64,000 nucleotides of DNA from Dyadobacter sp. (lineage in GTDB: Bacteria; Bacteroidota; Bacteroidia; Cytophagales; Spirosomataceae). Both the position numbers and the translations under genes were made by a program. This document shows positions 8,017 to 15,591 of the stretch, in pieces. The stretch spans positions 62,001 to 126,000 of the forward strand of contig NZ_JAGIAS010000004.1 of NCBI RefSeq assembly GCF_017744695.1, read 5' to 3'. The notes beneath the pieces are model-generated. The model was not told where the DNA came from. It searched no databases and saw nothing but the letters and a program-made list of their open reading frames with translations. Position 1 is the first letter of the stretch. The number at the start of each line of letters is the position of its first letter.

Positions 8017-8472
8017 TTATAAAGTTAGCAATCTCTTGGTTAGTAAAAAAGCTTCGTAATTAACTCCATTACAGAATACCTCAAACTGACCATCTTTCAC
8101 ACCTTGCACATCAAAATGTTCAGAAATTTCCTGCCAGTTTCTCAGAATATTCATCTGGTAGAGTCGAGTCCGTGAGCTAGTACTTCCCCTTGCCATAAGT
8201 TTGGCACCCGGATTTTTAGTCATGAAGTCAACCACCGCAACGGCGACGGTATTAAGCACTTTCTGGGTGTCGCCGTTATCAGTCCGAACCACATCATCCA
8301 AATGTCCGATCTCGTCGTTCCAATCTCCAAACGCGAGGTTATATAACTGTTCCTCCTCATCAACAAGTTGAAAGAAGATACCTTTTTTGATCCTCCCTCT
8401 ACTTCCTTCGCTAACAAAGTAATATACAGCCAAGTTTTCATCTCTGGCCAAGAGATAGTAGTCAGCATTCAT
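8017..8472 (-). CDS. DUF6934-like protein
   Basis: A 151-residue protein with no signal peptide or membrane helix. The pattern F-VSEG-(R/K)GRIKK-I-FQ, YNLAFGDW, DDVVRTDNGD-QKVL-TVA and the phrase ARGSTSSRTRLYQMNI is what I remember of the Bacteroidota family DUF6934. The function is unknown. Members are often small, strain-variable genes near defence or toxin-antitoxin loci, but that is only context. It is the first gene of a pair with the 56-residue ORF downstream. Confidence 0.7.
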   Translation of the reverse strand: MNADYYLLARDENLAVYYFVSEGSRGRIKKGIFFQLVDEEEQLYNLAFGDWNDEIGHLDDVVRTDNGDTQKVLNTVAVAVVDFMTKNPGAKLMARGSTSSRTRLYQMNILRNWQEISEHFDVQGVKDGQFEVFCNGVNYEAFLLTKRLLTL

Positions 8473-8505
8473 AGTGTTGTGTTATAGTGTATTGAAAAAT
8501 GTATT

Positions 8506-9366
8506 CTACTTCACGGCCCGCACCACAAAGCCCTCCTTCCTCAACAAAGCAATCACCCCCTTCTCCCCACCCAAATGCGCCGCGCCGACTGCGAAAAACG
8601 TCGGTTTCGCGCTGGCGATCCTGCGTATGCGCGGGATCCATTTCTGGTTGCGGGCGAAAAGCATTACCTCTTCGTTCCCCTCCATTCCGAACTCGCTTTT
8701 CAACGTCATTCCGTAAAGCTCGCTGATATTTTGTGCCTTGTATGACGCAACCAGGCTCTTGAATTCTTTTCGTGCGGCGGGCAGACTATCAATCAGGCTA
8801 AGGAGCATCTTCGCCTGGTCTTTGTAAGGAATGGTATCAAAAATAGCCATTTGCTCTTCCAAAGTCTCGATACCGATCACTTCCGATTTCTGTTTACCGG
8901 CTAGTTCTATCAGTGCCATTTCATAGGATTGGGGTTGGCAATCGAGTACCGCATTGAATAGCGGCCCCATCAGCACGAATGGCTTCGCGCGCTCGAACAT
9001 GGCCAGGCCCACGTGCACGGAGTCTTTGAAGAAGCGGTCCAGCCGCTCATACTCCTGCCCGGTAACGAGCTTTTTCAACTCGTTACCCGCAGTCATGTTC
9101 ATCGTTTTCATCATCCCGGCCATCATACCGGGGTCGTCCATATCCATTTCAAGCGCCACCTGCTGCGTGCGCGCGAGTGTACCCTTCAAGGAATCACTCA
9201 GAGAAAAATCGGTCGGGCAAATGAGGTGAATGGTCCCGAACAAATAGGAGGGTTTCGCCAGCCCACGCCCGCTGATTTCCCAAAGGAGTGAATTCTCAGT
9301 AGGCACCTGCGCCAGCGACATAATGCCTGACGTACAAAAAATCAGCAACAACAAAACCCGATTCAT
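8506..9366 (-). CDS. TraB/GumN family protein (TIKI-like metalloprotease fold)
   Basis: A 286-residue protein with a signal peptide (MNRVLLLLIFCTSGIMSLAQ). The two GxxH signatures of the TraB/GumN/TIKI family are both present: GTIH at about 44-47 and GAAH at about 261-264 followed by LGGEKG. Glu/Asp-rich segments lie between them (VALEMDMDD). TIKI relatives are metal-dependent proteases; bacterial members are mostly uncharacterised. The location is periplasmic. The 5' leader carries an unusual purine-rich tract. Start ATG 9366 is directly before the signal peptide. Confidence 0.85.
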   Translation of the reverse strand: MNRVLLLLIFCTSGIMSLAQVPTENSLLWEISGRGLAKPSYLFGTIHLICPTDFSLSDSLKGTLARTQQVALEMDMDDPGMMAGMMKTMNMTAGNELKKLVTGQEYERLDRFFKDSVHVGLAMFERAKPFVLMGPLFNAVLDCQPQSYEMALIELAGKQKSEVIGIETLEEQMAIFDTIPYKDQAKMLLSLIDSLPAARKEFKSLVASYKAQNISELYGMTLKSEFGMEGNEEVMLFARNQKWIPRIRRIASAKPTFFAVGAAHLGGEKGVIALLRKEGFVVRAVK

Positions 9367-9389
9367 ATTTCAGTTATTGGTTTAATTAA

Positions 9390-9439
9390 CCTTCCTCCCC
9401 TTCCTCCTTAGTCCTTTCCTCCTTCTTCCTCCCTTCCCC
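9390..9439 (-). repeat. 50-bp homopurine tract with repeated AGGAGG-like units
   Basis: On the minus strand this is an almost pure A/G run with several GGAGGAAGG units, interrupted by one CT. It lies in the leader of the TraB/GumN gene, 24 bp before its ATG, and after the stop codon of nothing on this strand other than the upstream M28 gene. It resembles stacked Shine-Dalgarno sequences or a triplex-forming tract. Confidence 0.6.
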
Positions 9440-9443
9440 GAAA

Positions 9444-11069
9444 CTATTCCTTATGACTATCCACCACAATGCGCTCATCCCGGTTCACCAGGTCCCAGGC
9501 AGTATAAAACACCAGTTTCACGATCTCGGATTGCTTATCGAACAGGATTTTCTCCACGTCGTCGCCGGGGCGGTGATAGTCTTCGTGAACGCCCGTAAAA
9601 TAGAAAATCACCGGAACACCCATTTTAGCAAAATTATAGTGATCGGAACGGTAATAGAAGCGGTTAGGATCTTTCGGATCGTTGAAGGTATAATCGAGCT
9701 TAAAGTTGACGTATTTCTTATTCGCCTCCTCGCTGATTTCATGCAACTTCGAGGAAAGTTTGTCGGAACCGATCAGATAGACGTACTTCGGATCGCTCTT
9801 ATGCGCTTCGTCCACACGACCGATCATATCTATATTCAGGTCGGCAATCGTATTTTTAAGTGGCAACAAGGGATGTTCAGAATAATATTCAGAACCGAAT
9901 AGCCCCTTCTCTTCCCCCGTAACATTCAGAAACAGAATGCTTCTCCTCGGCCCTTTGCCTTCGGCCTTGGCTTTGCTGAATGCTTCTGCCAGTTCCAGCA
10001 GCGATACTGTTCCCGACCCGTCATCGTCGGCGCCGTTATTGATTTCGCCGTTTTCAGAAATACCGATATGATCCAAGTGTGCGCTGATTACCAGCACCTC
10101 GTCCTTCTTGTCGGAACCTTCCATGAATGCCGCGACATTCTCTGTATCAATCGTTTCGCTCACGCGGCCGACTTTCAATGAAACCGTGTTCGCGAAATTT
10201 TCTGAAACGGGTTTACCCGACTTATCGATTTCGGCTTTCAATTTCATGAGTTTCGCAACCGAAGTTCCCAGCATTTCAGCAGCGCCTTTCGCAGAAAATA
10301 CGAATGCAGCAGTTCCCGAAGGATTTTCCTGAACCGGCTTCAACGTGGGTGCACTGAACCGCCGGGCCATTACCGCACGCTGACGGATCTCCTTATCCAG
10401 ATCTTCGCCTGTTTTATCCGTAATAATGAAGACATATTTAGCACCTTTTTCCTTTGCCAGTTTGGCTTTCACCTGCCAGGAAACCGGGCCGCTCCATTTG
10501 CTTTTCTCCGAATTGCCGCTGATCAGGTACTTCCCCCCCGAAGTTTTAGGCTCGCCATCGAACATGATTACGGATTGATCCTTAATATTGACCCCGGCAT
10601 AATCACTGTAATTTCCGTCTTCGATTCCATAACCTACCGTCACCACGCCTGTGCTGATTTCCTCGGGAATATCCAGCAAGCCGTTCAGATAGAAATCCTT
10701 GTTGAATTCATACTTCTTGCCGTGTGCCGTTACATATACATCACCCCAGCTGCGCTTATAGAGCTTGTACTTCTGTAAATAGCTTTTCGATCCGTCGGCA
10801 TCCGTTGCAATGGGCTGCAATCCGTACTGTTTATAGTGTTTGGAGACGTATTCCGCAGCCTTTTTCTGGCCAGGCGAACCGGTATCCCGGCCTTCCAGGC
10901 TGTCGGAAGCGATAATTACCAGGTGCTTTTTCAAATCGGAGGGTGTAATGCTTGCCGCATATTTGGCAGCATCATCCTGCGGCAGGCGATCCTGCGGCAG
11001 GACCGCCTGCGCCCATGCCAAAGTGTTGATAGACAGGAATAATCCAGCCAATAGGTTCTTGTTCATCAT
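9444..11069 (-). CDS. M28 family zinc aminopeptidase, secreted
   Basis: A 541-residue di-zinc peptidase with a signal peptide (cleavage near WAQA, about residue 21). A PA-like insertion (about residues 120-290) separates the N-terminal part from the catalytic domain. The zinc-site residues are visible: His331 (AHLDH), Asp348/349 (GADDDGSG), Glu386/387 (TGEEKG), Asp413 (NIDMIGR) and a C-terminal His in DYHRPGDD. It should cleave N-terminal residues from peptides outside the cytoplasm. Just after the signal cleavage site sits a tandem pentapeptide, LPQDR-LPQDD, encoded by a 15-bp repeat (10971-11000). It is probably upstream of the TraB/GumN gene in one transcript (77 bp apart). Confidence 0.92.
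   Translation of the reverse strand: MMNKNLLAGLFLSINTLAWAQAVLPQDRLPQDDAAKYAASITPSDLKKHLVIIASDSLEGRDTGSPGQKKAAEYVSKHYKQYGLQPIATDADGSKSYLQKYKLYKRSWGDVYVTAHGKKYEFNKDFYLNGLLDIPEEISTGVVTVGYGIEDGNYSDYAGVNIKDQSVIMFDGEPKTSGGKYLISGNSEKSKWSGPVSWQVKAKLAKEKGAKYVFIITDKTGEDLDKEIRQRAVMARRFSAPTLKPVQENPSGTAAFVFSAKGAAEMLGTSVAKLMKLKAEIDKSGKPVSENFANTVSLKVGRVSETIDTENVAAFMEGSDKKDEVLVISAHLDHIGISENGEINNGADDDGSGTVSLLELAEAFSKAKAEGKGPRRSILFLNVTGEEKGLFGSEYYSEHPLLPLKNTIADLNIDMIGRVDEAHKSDPKYVYLIGSDKLSSKLHEISEEANKKYVNFKLDYTFNDPKDPNRFYYRSDHYNFAKMGVPVIFYFTGVHEDYHRPGDDVEKILFDKQSEIVKLVFYTAWDLVNRDERIVVDSHKE
10971..11000 (-). repeat. 15-bp in-frame tandem repeat (LPQDR/LPQDD) in the M28 gene
   Basis: Two 15-bp units, CTGCCGCAGGATCGC and CTGCCGCAGGATGAT on the coding strand, differ only at the last codon. 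They encode a duplicated pentapeptide at the mature N-terminus. Confidence 0.85.
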
Positions 11070-11168
11070 GAGGTTTAATGGTATTTCAATCTTTACAAAT
11101 TAACGAAACGTCATAGCTAATGCAAAACGCAGCACATTCATTACATTTGATTCATTGCAGTCAAAATC

Positions 11169-11437
11169 ATGTTATACTTCGTCAAAAATATCCTAGATAT
11201 ACACGACTATACTGTCGCATGTGAGTTCAACACGGAGAAACGCGCACCATGAACCTGAGAGAAATAGTTGAAAAGTACCGAAGGATAAATGACGATTTGA
11301 TAAGTCAGTTATCGGATCCGAATTATTTCAAAACCGTCAGACTCGATTCCTACGGAACGCTCGCATGGGATAATGGCGTCGATTTTGACCCGGATAATCT
11401 TTACCGTATGTCGGAAAGTCAAATAGCATCCTTCTGA
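11169..11437 (+). pseudogene. DUF2442-like gene split by a frameshift
   Basis: Two short reading frames together resemble one DUF2442 protein. The first, from ATG 11169, encodes 27 residues (MLYFVKNILDIHDYTVACEF then NTEKRAP). Its stop TGA overlaps the ATG (11249) of the second, which encodes 62 residues containing DPNYFKTVRLDSYGTLAWDN and GVDFDPDNLY, the family's C-terminal signature. A one-base change near 11240-11246 would join them as EFNTEKR-TMNLREIV. Either the gene is broken, or the ATGA overlap allows coupled translation of two halves. DUF2442 genes usually sit beside a DUF4160 gene in a toxin-antitoxin-like pair; none is present here. Confidence 0.6.
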
Positions 11438-11538
11438 TATTTTCTTTCCCTTTTTGCACTTCTTTTAGTTTAAAGGCTCTTTTTCACGGGATAACAATAA
11501 ATTAATTGTAAAATACTGTTATTCAGAGGAAAAGTACG

Positions 11539-11546
11539 TACCTTTG
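11539..11546 (+). promoter_or_regulatory. Bacteroidota -7 box for typA
   Basis: TACCTTTG, matching TAnnTTTG, lies about 100 bp before the typA start and implies a long 5' leader. I see no -33 TTTG at the usual spacing. Confidence 0.55.
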
Positions 11547-11648
11547 CACCCTGTTTGGCCAACTTACATCCAGACAAAAGCCAAATCGGCCCTGACACGT
11601 ATTCTGAGCATTTCGTAGCAGCGTCGTAAACAACTGATCCATAAAACA

Positions 11649-13463
11649 ATGCAAGCCATTCGTAACATCGCAATTATTGCGCACGTTGACCACGGTAAAA
11701 CGACTTTGGTCGACAAAATCATCCACGCGTCAAAGCTGTTTCGCGACAATCAGGAGTTCGACGACCTGATCCTCGACAACAACGATCTGGAACGTGAGCG
11801 TGGGATTACAATTGTTTCCAAAAACGTATCGGTGCGTTACAAAGATGTGAAAATCAATGTAATTGATACACCAGGTCACGCAGACTTCGGTGGTGAGGTG
11901 GAACGCGTACTTAAAATGGCGGATGGCGTTTTGTTGCTGGTCGATGCATTCGAAGGTCCGATGCCACAAACCCGTTTCGTATTGGGCAAAGCCATCGGTC
12001 TTGGCCTGAAACCGATCGTGGTTGTCAACAAAGTAGATAAAGAAAACTGCCGCCCGGAAGAAGTTCAGGAGAATGTATTCGACCTGATGTTCAACCTGGG
12101 TGCGACCGAAGATCAGCTCGATTTCGTGACGGTTTACGGTTCGTCAAAACAAGGCTGGATGGGTCCGGATTGGCAGAAACCAACCGAAGATATTACTTTC
12201 CTTCTCGACACCATTATCGAGCAGATCCCTGCTCCGGTAATCGAAGAAGGAAATACTCAAATGCAGATCACTTCCCTCGACTACAATGCATTCGTGGGCC
12301 GTATCGCCATCGGCCGCGTAAAAAGAGGAACGATCAAGGAAGGATCGACCGTTACGCTTTGCAAAGCCGGCGGCGTGATGAAGAAAGTAAAAATCAAAGA
12401 AGTTCAGCTGTTCGAAGGTTTGGGTAAATCCAAAGTAAGCGAAGTAAGCGCTGGTGATATTTGCGCCGTAACAGGTATCGAAGATTTCGAAATCGGTGAT
12501 ACTATCGCTGATGCTGAAAATCCTGAGGCACTGCCACGTATTGCGGTGGATGAGCCTACGATGAACATGCTCTTCACGATCAACAACTCGCCGTTCTTTG
12601 GTAAAGAAGGTAAATTCGTTACCTCACGCCACATCCGCGACCGGTTGTTGAAAGAAACGGAGAAAAACCTCGCATTGCGCGTGGAACCAACTGATACCGA
12701 GGACAAATTCCTGGTTTACGGCCGTGGTATCCTCCACTTGTCGGTATTGATCGAAACCATGCGTCGCGAAGGTTACGAATTGCAGGTAGGTCAGCCGCAG
12801 GTATTGTACAAAGAAGACGAAAACGGCCAGCGCCTCGAACCAATCGAGACATTGGTAGTAGACGTGCCGGAAGAAACTGCCGGAAAGGTGATCGAATTGG
12901 CTACGCAGCGTAAAGGCGAGCTGTTGATCATGGAACCTAAAGGCGATTTGCAACACCTTGAGTTCGAAATCCCTTCACGTGGATTGATCGGTTTACGTTC
13001 GAACGTTCTCACCGCAACACAAGGTGAAGCTGTTATGACGCACCGTTTCAAAAGCTTCGAGCCATTCCGCGGGCCAATCCCGGGCCGTCAGAACGGATCG
13101 ATTATTTCGAAAAACACAGGTCCTGCAACCGGCTATACTTTGGACAAACTGCAAGATCGCGGACGTTTCTTCGTGGATCCGGGCGATGAAATCTACGGTG
13201 GACAAGTAGTAGGTGAGCACAACCGTCCTAACGACATCGTGGTGAACCTGCAAGAAGCGAAAAAGCTGACCAACATGCGTGCTTCCGGCTCGGACGACGG
13301 TCTGCGTATCGCTCCGAAAATCAATTTCTCTCTGGAAGAATCGATGGAATACATCCAGAAAGACGAATATCTTGAAGTTACCCCGCAGAACATGCGTATG
13401 CGGAAAATATACCTGGACGAGAACGAGCGCAAGCGCTACGCGTCCAAACTGGAAATGGCTTAA
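11649..13463 (+). CDS. typA: Translational GTPase TypA/BipA
   Basis: A 604-residue ribosome-associated GTPase related to EF-G and LepA. It helps large-subunit assembly and growth under stress such as cold. The G-domain motifs are AHVDHGKTT (11-19), the switch region ERGITI, DTPGH (73-77) and NKVD (127-130). Domain II, two alpha/beta domains (RLLKETEKN and [13 protein letters not shown]) and the C-terminal TypA-specific domain ([11 protein letters not shown]...[11 protein letters not shown]) follow. The length is typical. Start ATG 11649 directly precedes the G1 region, as in the family. It is monocistronic with its own terminator. Confidence 0.97.
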   Translation: MQAIRNIAIIAHVDHGKTTLVDKIIHASKLFRDNQEFDDLILDNNDLERERGITIVSKNVSVRYKDVKINVIDTPGHADFGGEVERVLKMADGVLLLVDAFEGPMPQTRFVLGKAIGLGLKPIVVVNKVDKENCRPEEVQENVFDLMFNLGATEDQLDFVTVYGSSKQGWMGPDWQKPTEDITFLLDTIIEQIPAPVIEEGNTQMQITSLDYNAFVGRIAIGRVKRGTIKEGSTVTLCKAGGVMKKVKIKEVQLFEGLGKSKVSEVSAGDICAVTGIEDFEIGDTIADAENPEALPRIAVDEPTMNMLFTINNSPFFGKEGKFVTSRHIRDRLLKETEKNLALRVEPTDTEDKFLVYGRGILHLSVLIETMRREGYELQVGQPQVLYKEDENGQRLEPIETLVVDVPEETAGKVIELATQRKGELLIMEPKGDLQHLEFEIPSRGLIGLRSNVLTATQGEAVMTHRFKSFEPFRGPIPGRQNGSIISKNTGPATGYTLDKLQDRGRFFVDPGDEIYGGQVVGEHNRPNDIVVNLQEAKKLTNMRASGSDDGLRIAPKINFSLEESMEYIQKDEYLEVTPQNMRMRKIYLDENERKRYASKLEMA

Positions 13464-13488
13464 TTCAAAGCCCGATATTCCAAACCCG

Positions 13489-13520
13489 AAAAGGAGGCAA
13501 AATTTTGCCTCCTTTTTTAT
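13489..13520 (+). terminator. Terminator after typA
   Basis: AAAAGGAGGCAAAA and its perfect complement form a hairpin followed by a T-rich run. Confidence 0.88.
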
Positions 13521-13756
13521 TTTTCCTGCATTTCAATATTTCCCCCGATCCAGCCAGAAAATTTGGGATTCCAGCCAAAACCTGTGGTATAATTTTAATG
13601 TTTGTCACTCTTCTGGAACATTCTATGTCCGCTATTTTTTATTACTATTTCAAGAAAAATTAGTTTTTTGCTTTTATAACAACAAATAGCGTAGTTTGTA
13701 TCGTCAGCTCAGCCAATTTGAGTTAACTATTTTAATATCAACACCTTAAAGATCAA
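13521..13756. other. Leader/promoter region of glutamate dehydrogenase
   Basis: An AT-rich region after the typA terminator. TAGTTTG near 13692 is one base short of the TAnnTTTG consensus and is the best -7 candidate. No RNA structure was recognised. Confidence 0.35.
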
Positions 13757-15034
13757 ATGATGTCTTACATAGAACCGGCTCCGATTAAGGATAAAGACAA
13801 TCCGTTGGAGTCAATGATGCAGCGATTTGACAAAGCCGTAGACCTCCTCGGGATATCCGAAGAAATGTACTATATCCTCAAAGTACCGCGTAAGCAGGTA
13901 ACAGTCGGGCTCCCGGTTACCATGGATTCCGGCGAAATCCGGACTTTCGAAGGTTATCGCGTGATCCACTCCACCATCCTCGGCCCGAGCAAAGGCGGCA
14001 TTCGTTTCGATCCCGACGTAAACCTCGACGAAGTGCGTGCATTAGCCGCATGGATGACATGGAAATGCGCCGTGGTCGACATTCCCTATGGTGGAGCGAA
14101 AGGTGGTGTTGCATGTAACCCGCGCGAAATGTCTGCCGGTGAGATCGAGCGCCTCATGCGCGCGTACACGACGGCCCTACTCGACGTTTTCGGCCCTGAC
14201 CAGGACATTCCAGCACCGGATATGGGTACCGGCCCTCGCGAGATGGCCTGGCTCATGGATGAGTATTCCAAATCGAAAGGCATGACGATCCCCGCCGTGG
14301 TAACAGGCAAGCCACTGGTGCTCGGCGGCTCATTGGGACGCACCGAGGCGACGGGCCGCGGTGTAATGGTATCTGCATTGGCGGGTATGGAAAAACTGCG
14401 CATCAATCCGTACCGGGCAACCGCCGCGGTACAAGGTTTCGGAAATGTAGGCTCGCACGCGGCCCTGCTCCTGCGCGAGCGCGGCACGGCCATCCACGCG
14501 ATCAGCGACATTTCGGGGGCATATTATAATGATAAGGGAATCGACGTGGCTGACGCTATCGCATACCGCGATGCCAACAAAGGCTCGCTGGAAGGCTATG
14601 CCAAAGCCGAGCAGATTTCCGGCGACGACCTTTTCAGCCTACCGGTAGACGTGCTGGTGCCCGCCGCCAAAGAAGACGTGATTACCCGCAAAAATGTATC
14701 CAGCATTCAGGCACGCATGATTGTGGAAGGCGCCAATGGCCCAACCTCTGCCAAAGCCGACGACATTATCAATGAAAAAGGCATTATGGTGGTGCCCGAC
14801 ATCCTCGCGAACGCGGGTGGTGTTACCGTTTCCTATTTCGAATGGGTCCAAAACCGGATCGGCTACAAATGGACATTGGAACGGATTAACCGCCGCACCG
14901 ACCGCATTATGAAAGAGGCATTCGACAAAGTGTATGAAACTTCGTTGAAATACAAGGTATCGCTTCGTATTGCGGCGTACATTGTGGCGATTGACAAAGT
15001 CGCGAGTACTTATAAGTACCGTGGGGGATTTTAG
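13757..15034 (+). CDS. gdhA: Glu/Leu/Phe/Val dehydrogenase (glutamate dehydrogenase)
   Basis: A 425-residue NAD(P)-dependent enzyme interconverting glutamate and 2-oxoglutarate plus ammonia in the cytoplasm. The substrate domain has GPSKGGIRF (Lys79) and the catalytic Lys115 in YGGAKGG. The PAPDMGTG segment, the Rossmann motif VQGFGNVGS (about 226-234) and the C-terminal ANAGGVTVSYFEW signature follow. The length fits the hexameric 420-450-residue class, closer to catabolic or dual-cofactor enzymes than to the longer NADP biosynthetic type. Cofactor preference cannot be read safely. It stands alone and is followed immediately by a repeat-rich zone beginning at the stop codon. Confidence 0.93.
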   Translation: MMSYIEPAPIKDKDNPLESMMQRFDKAVDLLGISEEMYYILKVPRKQVTVGLPVTMDSGEIRTFEGYRVIHSTILGPSKGGIRFDPDVNLDEVRALAAWMTWKCAVVDIPYGGAKGGVACNPREMSAGEIERLMRAYTTALLDVFGPDQDIPAPDMGTGPREMAWLMDEYSKSKGMTIPAVVTGKPLVLGGSLGRTEATGRGVMVSALAGMEKLRINPYRATAAVQGFGNVGSHAALLLRERGTAIHAISDISGAYYNDKGIDVADAIAYRDANKGSLEGYAKAEQISGDDLFSLPVDVLVPAAKEDVITRKNVSSIQARMIVEGANGPTSAKADDIINEKGIMVVPDILANAGGVTVSYFEWVQNRIGYKWTLERINRRTDRIMKEAFDKVYETSLKYKVSLRIAAYIVAIDKVASTYKYRGGF

Positions 15035-15195
15035 GTCAGGTGTGGTATGGTCATTCGTGGTCAGGTGTAGTCATTTGTAGTCAGGAATAGTCAGTTCTTG
15101 TTTGAGGTTGAAACAAGAACTGACTATCCCTGACAATACCTTACAATACCTGACAACACCTGACCACCCTGACCACACCTGACCACACCTGGCAA
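15035..15195. repeat. Inverted arrays of a 10-bp GTCAnnnnnn tandem repeat around a 17-bp hairpin
   Basis: Directly after the gdhA stop are units of exactly ten bases, such as GTCATTCGTG, GTCAGGTGTA, GTCATTTGTA and GTCAGGAATA. The array ends in GTCAGTTCTTGTTT, a 7-base loop, and the perfect complement AAACAAGAACTGAC. The opposite array then reads back on the other strand (GTCAGGGATA, GTAAGGTATT, GTCAGGTATT, GTCAGGTGTT, GTCAGGTGTG). The whole forms an imperfect long inverted repeat with a period of about one helical turn. No coding potential is evident. Confidence 0.85.
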
Positions 15196-15230
15196 AACAA
15201 GTAGCAGCCAGACCAGAAGTTACACCCCTG

Positions 15231-15288
15231 AAAATGCCGTCAGGCATGCAACAACCGAGCATTGTTGTTGCATGCCTGACGGCATTTT
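15231..15288. repeat. Perfect 25-bp palindromic element (REP-like)
   Basis: The arm at 15231-15255, starting AAAATGCCGTCAGGCATGC, is exactly complementary to 15264-15288 around an 8-base loop. The core ATGCC-GTCA-GGCAT is itself a small hairpin. It carries no T-tract directly on one side only, and it sits between gdhA and a kinase gene, so it could act as a bidirectional terminator or be a mobile REP-type unit. Confidence 0.8.
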
Positions 15289-15325
15289 GACGTAATCCGG
15301 GCCGACTGTATTTTCTACCAATGTT

Positions 15326-15343
15326 ATATGCCTGACGGCATTT
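15326..15343. repeat. Third copy of the ATGCC/GGCAT core
   Basis: ATATGCCTGACGGCATTT repeats the core of the adjacent 25-bp palindrome, in the same orientation as its right arm, about 40 bp further on. It is preceded by TTTTCTACCAATG, a phrase I associate with interspersed intergenic repeats in Cytophagales (from memory). Confidence 0.6.
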
Positions 15344-15374
15344 ACCGCCGATCAAAAGCTGCGCATACAACTAC

Positions 15375-15431
15375 GAACCACTATTCTTGACGATACCTGA
15401 CCACAAATGACAACTCTTGACGACACCAGCG
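15375..15431 (-). repeat. Second block of 10-bp GTCA-type units
   Basis: On the minus strand this reads GTCATTTGTG, GTCAGGTATC, GTCAAGAATA, GTGGTTCGTA in 10-bp steps, the same unit type as at 15035-15195. The REP-like element is therefore enclosed by the arrays. Confidence 0.7.
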
Positions 15432-15451
15432 ACACATCACACCGTAATCGG

Positions 15452-15469
15452 TTAACAATTTCTTAACAA
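15452..15469 (+). promoter_or_regulatory. Candidate OmpR/PhoB-family response-regulator box
   Basis: TTAACAA-TTTC-TTAACAA is a perfect 7-base direct repeat with 11-bp spacing, the geometry used by PhoB/OmpR-type regulators. It lies 123 bp upstream of the PhoR-like kinase gene. Binding is inferred from geometry only. Confidence 0.4.
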
Positions 15470-15543
15470 GCCACTTCCGAGGCGAAACCGAATCTAAACC
15501 GGTTTCAAAGTGTTAACTTTAAGGCTAAATTTTCAACAGATTC

Positions 15544-15576
15544 GCTTCACGCGGGAAACAAGCTCCCGCGCGAAGC
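15544..15576 (+). other. Leader hairpin upstream of the histidine kinase
   Basis: GCTTC-a-CGCGGGA pairs with TCCCGCG-c-GAAGC around a 7-base loop, ending 15 bp before the kinase ATG. No T-tract follows. It could affect translation of the kinase. Confidence 0.5.
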
Positions 15577-15591
15577 AAGCTTTAAAGTACC

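Noticed and set aside
15035..15431. The GTCA repeat arrays as a CRISPR array
   Set aside because: Units are only ten bases, degenerate, without unique spacers, and inverted about a hairpin. No cas gene is near.
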